Below, piece after piece: positions 42,607-50,598 of a DNA stretch of 64,000 nucleotides (position 1 is the stretch's first letter; the number at the start of each line of letters is the position of its first letter). Position numbers and translations under genes: made by a program. Location: the NCBI GenBank assembly GCA_010912705.1, contig POWB01000008.1, positions 44,064-108,063 of the forward strand, read 5' to 3'. The notes under the pieces were generated by a model that had not been told where the DNA came from, did no database searches, and saw nothing but the letters and a program-made list of their open reading frames with translations. The DNA is from Halochromatium sp. (GTDB taxonomy: Bacteria > Pseudomonadota > Gammaproteobacteria > Chromatiales > Chromatiaceae).

Positions 42607-42743
42607 AACTGCTGATTATGCCAGCTCATGAATCAAAAAACTGCAGATGACGCCCGTCCATGGCGATTAAAATCAGATGAAATAAACCCCTAGGCAAGGA
42701 TAGCAAGGGTGCAGCCTCCGCATAATTTCAATCAGATGGTGCC

Positions 42744-42948
42744 ATGTCGCGTAGATGACATAAGAAAAAGATCTCTCGCGCAGAGACGCAGAGGCGCAAA
42801 GGAAGAAAGAACTTGCTCGATGTTCCCAGTGCGCTTCTCTTGTCCTTCTCTTCTTCTCTTCTTCTCTTCTTCTCTTCTTCTCTGCGCCTCTGCGCCTCTG
42901 CGTCTCTGCGCGAGCCTCTTCTTGCCACGTCACAACATCACGCGACAT
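42744..42948. repeat. MITE-like inverted-repeat element with internal 8-base repeats
   Basis: A perfect 24-base inverted repeat (42775-42798 with 42891-42914; core GCAGAGACGCAGAGGCGCA) is flanked by weaker outer arms (ATGTCGCGT at 42744-42752 with ACGCGACAT at 42940-42948). Inside lie four copies of TTCTTCTC (42851-42882). No protein is encoded. It fills the divergent gap between cca and the DUF2939 gene. The GCAGAGACGCAGAGGCGCA phrase is familiar to me as a dispersed intergenic repeat in several bacteria; copy number in this genome cannot be judged here. Confidence 0.7.
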
Positions 42949-43040
42949 CATGTCGAGGCCGCACCCGATAGCAAGATCACCCATCAGGTACGCCAGGGCT
43001 GTCGCTCCAGGGTTAGCGAGAAGCGCATTGAACGATCGGT

Positions 43041-43066
43041 GTTAATCGGCATAATCTGCGGTCCAA
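43041..43066. repeat. Degenerate copy of a short dispersed motif
   Basis: The stretch TTAATCGGCATAATCTGCGG resembles TTAATCTGCGTAATCTGCGG at 49257-49276. Both lie in gaps ahead of plus-strand membrane protein genes. Together with the nearby inverted-repeat element this suggests a decayed dispersed repeat. Confidence 0.5.
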
Positions 43067-43154
43067 CGACACTGATTGGGATGCAGGTTCAGGCCGCGCC
43101 GGTATCTCTCGTTGAAAAGCGGCTTCTCCGCCTCTCCTGGACTCAACCATCGCC

Positions 43155-43718
43155 ATGGCACGCTTTCTCGGTCTCTCGATCCTACTCGCCATTGTTCTCT
43201 ACGGCATTTGGCCCTACTATGGTATCTTGCGAATCAACAACGCGCTTGAGGCATCAGACGCCCAGGCCTTGGCGCCAGTCGTCGATCTGGCCGCGATCCA
43301 GGCGCACTACAAGGCGCGCGTTGGCAGCAGCGTCGACAGCCTTTTGCCACAGGGCCAAATGGACCAAGCCGAAAGCGGATCAGCCAATCGCACCAGCGGC
43401 GGTCAAGCCAGCAGCCAAAACCCGCTGCAGCTCGACGCCGACAAAGTGATCGGCTGGCTAGCGAGCAACATCAAACAGTTAGGCGATGCCGCGCTGGATC
43501 AAGCCATCAGCCTCGACTGGGTCCGCAGCACGCTGCTCGCCGCCAGCAGGCAGGCCAGCGGTCAGACCAGCACCAACTTCATCGGCGCCATCGATTTCGC
43601 CTTCTTCGAATCCTGGGATCGGTTCGTGATCCGACTTGGCAAGCTCGGCGCAGATCCCACTTTTGTGATCCTGACGCTTGAAGGTGCCGAATGGCGAGTC
43701 ACCGACATAACCAGCTGA
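43155..43718 (+). CDS. DUF2939 protein
   Basis: A 187-residue protein with an N-terminal membrane anchor (about 5-20, LGLSILLAIVLYGIWPYYGI) and a DUF2939 domain. ALEASDAQALAPVVDLAAI and FESWDRFVIRLGK are recognisable. A Ser/Gln/Gly-rich insert sits near residues 65-90. Probably anchored facing the periplasm; function unknown. Confidence 0.82.
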   Translation: MARFLGLSILLAIVLYGIWPYYGILRINNALEASDAQALAPVVDLAAIQAHYKARVGSSVDSLLPQGQMDQAESGSANRTSGGQASSQNPLQLDADKVIGWLASNIKQLGDAALDQAISLDWVRSTLLAASRQASGQTSTNFIGAIDFAFFESWDRFVIRLGKLGADPTFVILTLEGAEWRVTDITS

Positions 43719-43883
43719 TCGGCGTGCGGCGGCACAGAGCGGAGCGCGCCATCCGCGTGGCCGACTTTAGGTCTCTGTCGAGCCAATTTGAGTCTGTGCA
43801 AGAATGCGTGGACCAGCCAGTGCGGAGCCGCTTGCCTGCTAAACTCATCTCGGCCCGAACGCCGTTTTTCGAGGTGTACTGAT

Positions 43884-44291
43884 ATGTCCATCCAACCCCA
43901 GACTCAGACACTACTGCGCGGACTAACGGTCTGCGTCCTGCTCCTCGCCGCCGGCAACGCCGCTGCCTTCAAATGCATGCCGATCTATGGCAATTGGTGT
44001 GGCATCGACCATCCAAGCCGTGGCTGGCCGCCACCGGTCGACGCCTTCGATGCCGCCTGCATGCGGCACGATCTCTGCACTACGCAGCCCGGCTCCGATA
44101 CGCCCTGCGATATCGCCTTCGTCGGCGAGCTGCGCAGCCTCGCGGCACAGCTCGGTTATCTGCCGCGGCCGCTGCAATGGGCTGAGTATGTGATCCGGCT
44201 CAAATCCGGCGGCCCCTGGGGCGGAATGCCGATGCCGACGCCGGGTGACGCGATGGGAGTGATGTCGAGCCTGGCTGCGCCTTGTTGGTGA
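43884..44291 (+). CDS. Secreted phospholipase A2-like protein
   Basis: A 135-residue protein with a signal peptide (residues 1-27, LLRGLTVCVLLLAAGNAAA). The mature part holds YGNWCGIDHPSRGWPPPVDAFDAACMRHDLC, in which ACMRHDLC mirrors the CCxxHDxC active site of small phospholipases A2 and WCG the calcium loop. Eight cysteines or so would form disulfides. Activity is inferred from the motif only. The ATG at 43884 is preferred since it starts the signal peptide. Confidence 0.7.
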   Translation: MSIQPQTQTLLRGLTVCVLLLAAGNAAAFKCMPIYGNWCGIDHPSRGWPPPVDAFDAACMRHDLCTTQPGSDTPCDIAFVGELRSLAAQLGYLPRPLQWAEYVIRLKSGGPWGGMPMPTPGDAMGVMSSLAAPCW

Positions 44292-44332
44292 TCGGCTCGC
44301 GCTCGGCGACGAACAGGGCCATACAGGTGACA

Positions 44333-45625
44333 TCAGGTCCGGCGCACTGTACCTGAGAGCACAGAGACGTCGGCCCGCCCAGCACTGACATCAACCCGCC
44401 ACAGCAACACCGCGCCGATCAGGAACAGCAGCAGGATCGGCAGCAGCGCCAGCCGAGGATCACCGGTCAAGACCGCCGCCGTGCCCACCAAGAACGGCCC
44501 AAGCACAGCGGCAAACTTGCCGACCATGTTGTAGAAGCCGAACAGCTCGGCGGTCTGCCCAGCCGGGATGAGGCTCGCAAACAGCGCCCGACTCAGGGCC
44601 TGGATACCGCCCTGGACCAGGCCGATCGCGATCGCCAGACCATAGAAATGCTCGACCTGAGTCATCTGCGAGGCAGCAGCAATCACCAGCACATAGATTC
44701 CGATTGCTAGCAGGATGGTCAGCTTGGGTCCAAAGCGGGCGCCAAGCCGGCCAAACATCAAGGCCGCCGGAAAGCCGACGAACTGCGTGATCAACAGCGC
44801 CACCATCAGGCTCGAGCTCGCAAAACCGAGATCCAGCCCGTACTTCACCGCCATAAACATCACCGTATCGACGCCGTCGATATAGAACCAATAGGCGAGC
44901 AAGAACAGGAAGGTATTCGGCAGCTTGCGGACTTGCCGAAAGGTTAGCGCCAGCTCGCCAAAGGCGCCACGGACCGCGGCCCGAAAACGGCGTTGGCCCA
45001 GCCCCTTGCTCTCTGGCACCAGCAGCAGCAACGGCAGGCTGAACAGCGCCCACCAGAGCGCCACGCCAAGGAACGACAGGCGCACCGCCGCGCTCTCATC
45101 AGCGAGGCCAAAGCGCTCCGGCATCAGCACCAGCAGCACAAAGAATGCGAAGAGCAGGCCGCCACCCAGATAGCCCAACGCATAGGCCAGCGATGAGGCA
45201 CGCTCATAGTCGCGTGGCGCGGCGACATCGGTAATCAGCGCATCGTTAAAGATATTGCCGCCAAAGAAGCCGAGCAGCCCGGCCAGGTAGAACAAGAGCG
45301 CAAGCGGCCACTGACCGGCACCGACCCAATACAAGGCCCCGGTCGCGAGCAGACCGAGCAGCGTGAAGCCGAGCAAGAAGCGCTTCTTGGCGCCGAGCTG
45401 GTCGGCTAGTGCGCCCAATATCGGCGCACTCAGCACCAGGGTCAGGCTGGCCGCGCTGCTGGCGTAGCCGAGCCATTGAGTGCTCTTGGTATCGGAGAGC
45501 TCGCTAGCCCAGAATTGGCTGAAGAAAACCGGGAAGAAGCCGGCGATCACGACCGTCGCAAAGGCCGAGTTGGCCCAGTCGTAGAAGGCCCAAGCGAGCA
45601 GGGTCTGGCGACTTGAAGACGCCAC
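44333..45625 (-). CDS. UMF1-family MFS transporter
   Basis: A 430-residue permease with twelve predicted membrane segments. WAFYDWANSAFATVVIAGFFPVFF is the hallmark of the UMF1 / Atg22-like family. GALADQLGAKKR (about 72) is the MFS loop motif. The substrate is unknown; fungal Atg22 exports amino acids from the vacuole. Confidence 0.88.
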   Translation of the reverse strand: MASSSRQTLLAWAFYDWANSAFATVVIAGFFPVFFSQFWASELSDTKSTQWLGYASSAASLTLVLSAPILGALADQLGAKKRFLLGFTLLGLLATGALYWVGAGQWPLALLFYLAGLLGFFGGNIFNDALITDVAAPRDYERASSLAYALGYLGGGLLFAFFVLLVLMPERFGLADESAAVRLSFLGVALWWALFSLPLLLLVPESKGLGQRRFRAAVRGAFGELALTFRQVRKLPNTFLFLLAYWFYIDGVDTVMFMAVKYGLDLGFASSSLMVALLITQFVGFPAALMFGRLGARFGPKLTILLAIGIYVLVIAAASQMTQVEHFYGLAIAIGLVQGGIQALSRALFASLIPAGQTAELFGFYNMVGKFAAVLGPFLVGTAAVLTGDPRLALLPILLLFLIGAVLLWRVDVSAGRADVSVLSGTVRRT

Positions 45626-45818
45626 CGTCAGATTGATTGGTGGAGCCGCTGTGCTTGCTCCACCTTATCCGAGCAGGCGATTTTGTGCATCGCGACCAAG
45701 CTCGCCCAGTGCATTGGAGCGTTCGCCATCATCACCATCCCACATTGCAGCCGGCTTGCTCGAGCCACGACTTGAGCCGACCTTAGCAGCCAAGCACCGC
45801 GACTGCACAGCCCATGGA

Positions 45819-46433
45819 TCACAGGTTACCGCCGGCGATCAAGGCCATGCGCACCAGCTCGGCGAGCGAATCGGCGCGCATCTTGTCCATCACCCGCGCG
45901 CGATGCACCTCGACCGTCTTCGCGCTCACGCTCAGCGCCGCGGCGATGTCCTTGTTCGACATGCCGTCGGTGACCATCGCCATCACCTCGTGCTCGCGCG
46001 GTGTCAGCTCAGCCAGCCGCGCGGCGATCTCGGCCTTGCGCGCATGCAACGCCCGATGCTGCTCGTCGTACTGCAGCGCCTTGCGGATACTGTTCAGCAA
46101 CTGCTCATCGTCGAAGGGCTTCTCGATGAAGTCGACCGCCCCGGCCTTCATCGCCTTCACCGCCATCGCCACATCACCATGACCGGTAATGATGATCACC
46201 GGGATGCGAATCTCACGCCGCCCCAGATATTCCTGAAGCTCGAGACCGCTCATCACCGGCATGCGCACATCGAGCAGCAGGCAGCCGGCGCGGCCCGGAT
46301 AATAGGCGTCGAGAAAGGCGTGCGCGGAGTCGAAGGTTTCGACCTGCATGCCGACCGACTCGATCAGCCATTTCAGCGAGCCCCGCATGGCCTGATCGTC
46401 GTCGACGACGAAGACGGTGAGTGACTTGCTCAT
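45819..46433 (-). CDS. FixJ-type response regulator
   Basis: A 204-residue regulator: receiver domain (VVDDDQAM, phospho-acceptor Asp in LLDVRMP about residue 55, Lys in EKPFDD) and LuxR-type helix-turn-helix (LTPREHEVMAMVTDGMSNKDIAAALSVSAKTVEVHRARVM, about 142-180). Its ATG overlaps the stop of the sensor kinase gene by 4 bases, so the pair forms one system. Similar to FixJ/TtrR-like regulators; target unknown. Confidence 0.92.
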   Translation of the reverse strand: MSKSLTVFVVDDDQAMRGSLKWLIESVGMQVETFDSAHAFLDAYYPGRAGCLLLDVRMPVMSGLELQEYLGRREIRIPVIIITGHGDVAMAVKAMKAGAVDFIEKPFDDEQLLNSIRKALQYDEQHRALHARKAEIAARLAELTPREHEVMAMVTDGMSNKDIAAALSVSAKTVEVHRARVMDKMRADSLAELVRMALIAGGNL

Positions 46434-49063
46434 CCCTGCGTCCCCTCGGCGCGCGGGCGCTCAATGAGCTGCAGGTCAGGGGCATCGGTGATGCCAGCCT
46501 CGCGCATCGCCACCGGGAGTTCGACCTCGAACAGGGCGCCAGCGCCCGGCTTGGAATCGGCCCGGATGGTGCCGGCATGATCTTCAAGGATGGTTAAACT
46601 GATTGGTAGCCCCATACCCATTCCGCTATCTTTGGTGGTAAAGAAAGGATCGAATAATTGGTCCATACGCTGTGGCGGGATGCCAGGCCCATTGTCTTGC
46701 ACGCACACCAGCGCGCGATCGCCAAGCCGCCGCGTGCTGACGATCAGCGCCCGCTCGCCCACGGCCGCCTCCTCGAGCGCATCGAGCGCATTGCGCACCA
46801 GGTTCAGCAGCACCTGCTCGATCTGCACCAGATCCACATCCACCGGGATCGCCTCCTCAGCGAGCTGCTGCTCGATCTGCATCTCCAGCTTCGCGGTCTC
46901 GAATTCGACGAAGCTACAGACCTCGCGCACCATCAGGTTGAGATCGACCACCGATCGGATCGGCTGCTGCTTGCCAACCAAGGCCCGTAAGCGCTTGATG
47001 ATCTCGCCAGCGCGCTGCGCCTGACCGGAGATGTGTGCCATCGCATCGATCAAGGGCGCGCGCTCATCCTGACCGCTCTTCAGGCGCCGGCTGGCGCCAT
47101 TGGCATAGTTGACGATCGCCGACAAGGGTTGGTTCAGCTCATGCGCCATCCCGGTCGCAACCTCACCCATGGTGCTCAATCGGCACACATGGACCAGCTC
47201 GGCCTGATGCTGACGCGACTCTTGCTCAGCGCGACGCACCGCGGTGATGTCACGCGCATAGATATTGACATAGCCAAGCTCCTGAATCGGCACGAACAGC
47301 AGCGAGTAGATCGTGCTGCCCAGATCGTCCTCGTACTCGCGCGTCTCACCGCCCTCGAGCGTCTCCCGAACCTGATCACACCAACCGGTTGGCAAGGGTC
47401 CGCCGGGCTCGGTCTCCCAGGCAGCGATCAAAGGCTGACTGGCGGCATTGGCATAGACGATGCGGGCAGCACCATTGACGCGCAAGATCGGGCTCGGGCT
47501 CTCACTGGCGAAACGGGCCAATCCCTTGATCTCACGCTCGGCCTCCTTACGCTTGGTGATGTCGTGGATATAGAGGGTATAAACAGGCTCGTCGTCAAGC
47601 GCAATCGGCACGATCGAGATTTCGATCGGAAACAGCTGCTCATTGTTGCGCACCGCCCGCAGCTCGGTGCGAGCATGCGGACGCTCCCCGCTAGGACCAC
47701 GACGTCTCGACTCCTGCAGCAAGCCAATGAAGTTGGCGCGGTCGCTAGGAGCTACGAACGCATGCACGAAATCGGTCCCAATGATCCGCTCGCGATCAAA
47801 ACCTAGCGTCATCTCGGCGGTCGGATTAAAGTCGATGACCGCCCCAGCTTGGTTCAGGGTCACGATCGAATCCAGCGAGGCCTCCATGATCGCCGCCTTT
47901 AGTGCCTCGGTCTCGCGCAGCTCATGCTCGTGCTTGCGCCGCATCTCCTCGCGTGCGCGCAGCACCAGCGAGGTGAAATGCTGCATCCATTCCTCGAGCA
48001 GCACGAGCTGGTTGCCGCCGCCCTTGAAGCCCGGCTGCTCGATCCCGAGTGCGCGCTGGGAGAAGCGGGTCATGCGCTTTAAGACCTTATTGAGCCGCGC
48101 TGAGACCAGGTAGATCACCAGCGTAAAGACGGCAATGAAGACCAGCGCGGCGATCAGGCGTTGGTTGCGCTCGAAATCGATCACCTTGCTCGACATCTTC
48201 TCCACGATATCCTGCGGGATAAAGGTGGCGAACAGCATGTTCCAGTTCGAGCCTTCGTAGGCCGGCAGCGACTGCGAGGTCACCAAGTACTCATCGCCCC
48301 ACTCGCTGAGCAAGGTTCCAGGAATCAGCTGCTGGGGCTCATTACTAGCCAGGATGCGCTGCTCATCGGCATCGATCAGCGCCACCGCCGAGCGGTCTGC
48401 GGAGAAGCTGCCCTCAGATGCGGCCAGGAAGGCGGCATCCACCGGCACCAGCACCACCAGGCTGCCCATGGTGTAGCCGCTCGCGTCCTCGACCCGATCG
48501 CTCACCACCAGAAAAGGCCGATCACCGAAGCGCGCTAGCACCGTTTGCACCTCATCCAGATCAACCAGCCACTGGCCCAGATCCGTGGCCAGCTCCGGTG
48601 GCAAGGGCTGATCACCGGCCTGATAGACCTCGCGTACCAGACCACGCGAATCCACCAGCAGCACATGGCTCGGCGCCAGGAGCGCATTGCGACCGAACAC
48701 ATCCGGCAGCCAGAACGGTCGAAAGCCAGCATAGACGACGGGATCGACGATCTCGCCCGGGAACCAGAACAATGGCTCCAGGTACTGCGCCAGCCGCCGA
48801 TGATTCGCCAGCAGCCGCGTGGTTGCGGCATAGTTCGCCATGTATTGATCGAAACGGATCAGGCTTTCCCGCGCCCGCAAGTCCAGACGCATCGACAGCT
48901 CCCGGCCGAAGATGCGCTCAACTGCCTTGCTCTGCACCTGATCCAGCACGATCCAGACCGCCAGACCGGCGACCAGGCCGATCAAGATCCCCATCACCGG
49001 CATGGGTAGCCGGCGCAACAGCTTAAAGAGGGTGGGTTTGACGCTGATACGGGGGAATTTCAC
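46430..49063 (-). CDS. Membrane PAS sensor histidine kinase (FixL/TtrS-like)
   Basis: An 877-residue kinase. It has a first membrane helix (about 20-42), a periplasmic sensor domain (about 45-305, dCache-like) and a second helix (about 308-328). Two PAS domains (about 395-520 and 530-635) precede HisKA with phospho-His in MAHELNQPLSAIVNYANGA (about 660) and HATPase (LLNLVRNALDALEE, QDNGPGIPP, GMGMGLPIS). GTG start at 49063. The layout resembles FixL-type kinases with an added periplasmic sensor. No haem-binding PAS signature was checked. Partner is the overlapping FixJ-type gene. Confidence 0.92.
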   Translation of the reverse strand: MKFPRISVKPTLFKLLRRLPMPVMGILIGLVAGLAVWIVLDQVQSKAVERIFGRELSMRLDLRARESLIRFDQYMANYAATTRLLANHRRLAQYLEPLFWFPGEIVDPVVYAGFRPFWLPDVFGRNALLAPSHVLLVDSRGLVREVYQAGDQPLPPELATDLGQWLVDLDEVQTVLARFGDRPFLVVSDRVEDASGYTMGSLVVLVPVDAAFLAASEGSFSADRSAVALIDADEQRILASNEPQQLIPGTLLSEWGDEYLVTSQSLPAYEGSNWNMLFATFIPQDIVEKMSSKVIDFERNQRLIAALVFIAVFTLVIYLVSARLNKVLKRMTRFSQRALGIEQPGFKGGGNQLVLLEEWMQHFTSLVLRAREEMRRKHEHELRETEALKAAIMEASLDSIVTLNQAGAVIDFNPTAEMTLGFDRERIIGTDFVHAFVAPSDRANFIGLLQESRRRGPSGERPHARTELRAVRNNEQLFPIEISIVPIALDDEPVYTLYIHDITKRKEAEREIKGLARFASESPSPILRVNGAARIVYANAASQPLIAAWETEPGGPLPTGWCDQVRETLEGGETREYEDDLGSTIYSLLFVPIQELGYVNIYARDITAVRRAEQESRQHQAELVHVCRLSTMGEVATGMAHELNQPLSAIVNYANGASRRLKSGQDERAPLIDAMAHISGQAQRAGEIIKRLRALVGKQQPIRSVVDLNLMVREVCSFVEFETAKLEMQIEQQLAEEAIPVDVDLVQIEQVLLNLVRNALDALEEAAVGERALIVSTRRLGDRALVCVQDNGPGIPPQRMDQLFDPFFTTKDSGMGMGLPISLTILEDHAGTIRADSKPGAGALFEVELPVAMREAGITDAPDLQLIERPRAEGTQG

Positions 49064-49250
49064 AAGGCAGCCCTTGCATGCACCTGGTTGGGCAGATCTG
49101 AAAGCGCCGACTAGGCGGCGATTGACGCGGGCACAGTCTAGCCCATCGGTCCTCCTGAGGCCTCAGGGCAGATCGCCAGTACTGGATTGGTCAACCGAGA
49201 CCAAGGCCACCAACCGATACAGCAGAGATGAGAGGAAGCCTATTGAGCTC

Positions 49251-49304
49251 TCTGCATTAATCTGCGTAATCTGCGGTTCAAATCCCTTTTTTGGTTGATC
49301 AACC
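49251..49304. repeat. Dispersed motif copy and 12-base palindrome before the RDD gene
   Basis: 49251-49282 carries ATTAATCTGCGTAATCTGCG followed by GTTCAAATCCC, a better copy of the motif at 43041. Six Ts and then the perfect palindrome GGTTGATCAACC (49293-49304) follow, 13 bases before the RDD start codon. The palindrome could be an operator or a weak end signal. Confidence 0.5.
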
Positions 49305-49317
49305 TTCGAGTCACAGC

Positions 49318-49827
49318 ATGACCGACCTCTCTCAGTCCCGCGGACCAGGCCTCCTGCGCCATCTGGCCGCCATCCTCTATGACCTGCTGCTGGTCGCCGC
49401 TGTGGTCATCGCGGCCGCCTTTGTCTATACCATCCTCGTGCAGAGCCTGACCGGCGCTGATCTCACCCAAGGCGTCGCGCGCTTGCTGTTTCAGCTCTAC
49501 CTGCTCGCGGTCATCCTCGGCTATTACCTCTACTTCTGGACCGCTGGCCGCCAAACCCTCGCCATGCGCGCCTGGCGCCTGCTGATCCTACGGGAAGACG
49601 GCTCGCCGCTCAGCGCCGTCGATGCACTGCGCCGCATCGGCTTCGCGATCCTGACCTTGGCACCAGCCGGTCTCGGCCTCTGGTGGCTGTTGTTCGACCG
49701 CGACGGGCTCACCTGGTACGACCGCCTTGCTGGCACCCGCACGCTGCTGCTGCGTAAAGGCGCCGACCGTTCCAGTCCCAGTATTAGCTCCAGCAGCAGC
49801 CCTAGCCCGACCCAAAAGGCCCAGTAA
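49318..49827 (+). CDS. RDD-family membrane protein
   Basis: A 169-residue protein with three to four membrane helices. The RDD signature residues appear as GLLRHLAAILYDLLLVAA (R and D) at the start and RQTLAMRAWRLLIL later. The Ser/Pro-rich tail is likely unstructured. The ATG at 49318 gives the family-typical N-terminus. Its TAA overlaps the ATG of the next gene by one base (TAATG). Function unknown, possibly transport. Confidence 0.85.
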   Translation: MTDLSQSRGPGLLRHLAAILYDLLLVAAVVIAAAFVYTILVQSLTGADLTQGVARLLFQLYLLAVILGYYLYFWTAGRQTLAMRAWRLLILREDGSPLSAVDALRRIGFAILTLAPAGLGLWWLLFDRDGLTWYDRLAGTRTLLLRKGADRSSPSISSSSSPSPTQKAQ

Positions 49828-50462
49828 TGCAGTTTGAGATCATCCCCGTCACCCCGTTCGAGCAGAACTGCACACTGCTGGTCTGCCCGACCACAGAAGA
49901 TGCCGCGATTATTGATCCAGGCGGTGAGCCAGCACGCATAACCGCCGCCCTAGAGCGCCTCGGCGCCAAGCCACGCATGATCTTGCTCACCCATGGTCAT
50001 CTCGACCATGTTGGCGCCGCGCCCGAACTCGCCGCTCAGCTCGGTCTGCCGATCATCGGTCCCCATCGCGATGATGCCTTCTGGCTCGATGCACTGCCGC
50101 AGCAGGCGCAGATGTTCGGCTTCCCGCCGCAGGCCGCGTTCCGCCCCGATCAATGGCTCAGGCATGGCGAACAGCTGCAGCTCGGCGAGCGCCGCCTCGA
50201 GGTGCTGCACTGTCCCGGCCATACGCCCGGCCACCTGGTGTTCTTCGACCCCGAAGCCGGCCTAGCACAGGTTGGCGATGTCCTCTTCCGCGGCGCGATC
50301 GGGCGCACTGACTTTCCGCGTGGCGACCAGGGGCAACTGTTAGGCTCAATCCGCGAGCGCCTCTTCCCGCTCGGGGATCAGGTTCGCTTCATCCCCGGCC
50401 ATGGTCCGATGGGGACACTGGGCGAAGAGCGCCGAACCAACCCATACGTTCGCGAACGCTGA
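49827..50462 (+). CDS. MBL-fold hydrolase (glyoxalase II-like, YcbL type)
   Basis: A 211-residue metallo-beta-lactamase-fold enzyme. THGHLDHVG (about 53-61) is the HxHxDH metal motif, with further His in HCPGHTPGH (about 129-137), Asp in QVGDVLF and His in IPGHGPMGTLG (about 188). Length and spacing match YcbL, a glyoxalase II-type thioesterase. Co-transcribed with the RDD gene. Confidence 0.9.
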   Translation: MQFEIIPVTPFEQNCTLLVCPTTEDAAIIDPGGEPARITAALERLGAKPRMILLTHGHLDHVGAAPELAAQLGLPIIGPHRDDAFWLDALPQQAQMFGFPPQAAFRPDQWLRHGEQLQLGERRLEVLHCPGHTPGHLVFFDPEAGLAQVGDVLFRGAIGRTDFPRGDQGQLLGSIRERLFPLGDQVRFIPGHGPMGTLGEERRTNPYVRER

Positions 50463-50513
50463 TTGCGAATGCTTATTGCGAATGCTTATTGCAAATACTG
50501 ATCGCAAATACTG
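50462..50513. repeat. Four tandem 13-base repeats after the hydrolase gene
   Basis: Two copies of ATTGCGAATGCTT are followed by ATTGCAAATACTG and ATCGCAAATACTG. The block begins at the last base of the stop codon of the hydrolase and lies before the DUF349 gene. Confidence 0.8.
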
Positions 50514-50598
50514 ATCCACTTGATCAGCTCAGCCGCTAACCACCCTAGGTGCGGTATACAATGGTCGGTCATCTTGCCGTCACTGTCCTATCGCTACC

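Noticed and set aside
49275-49286. GGTTCAAATCC, resembling a tRNA T-arm
   Set aside because: No matching acceptor, D-arm or anticodon arm upstream; part of a dispersed motif.
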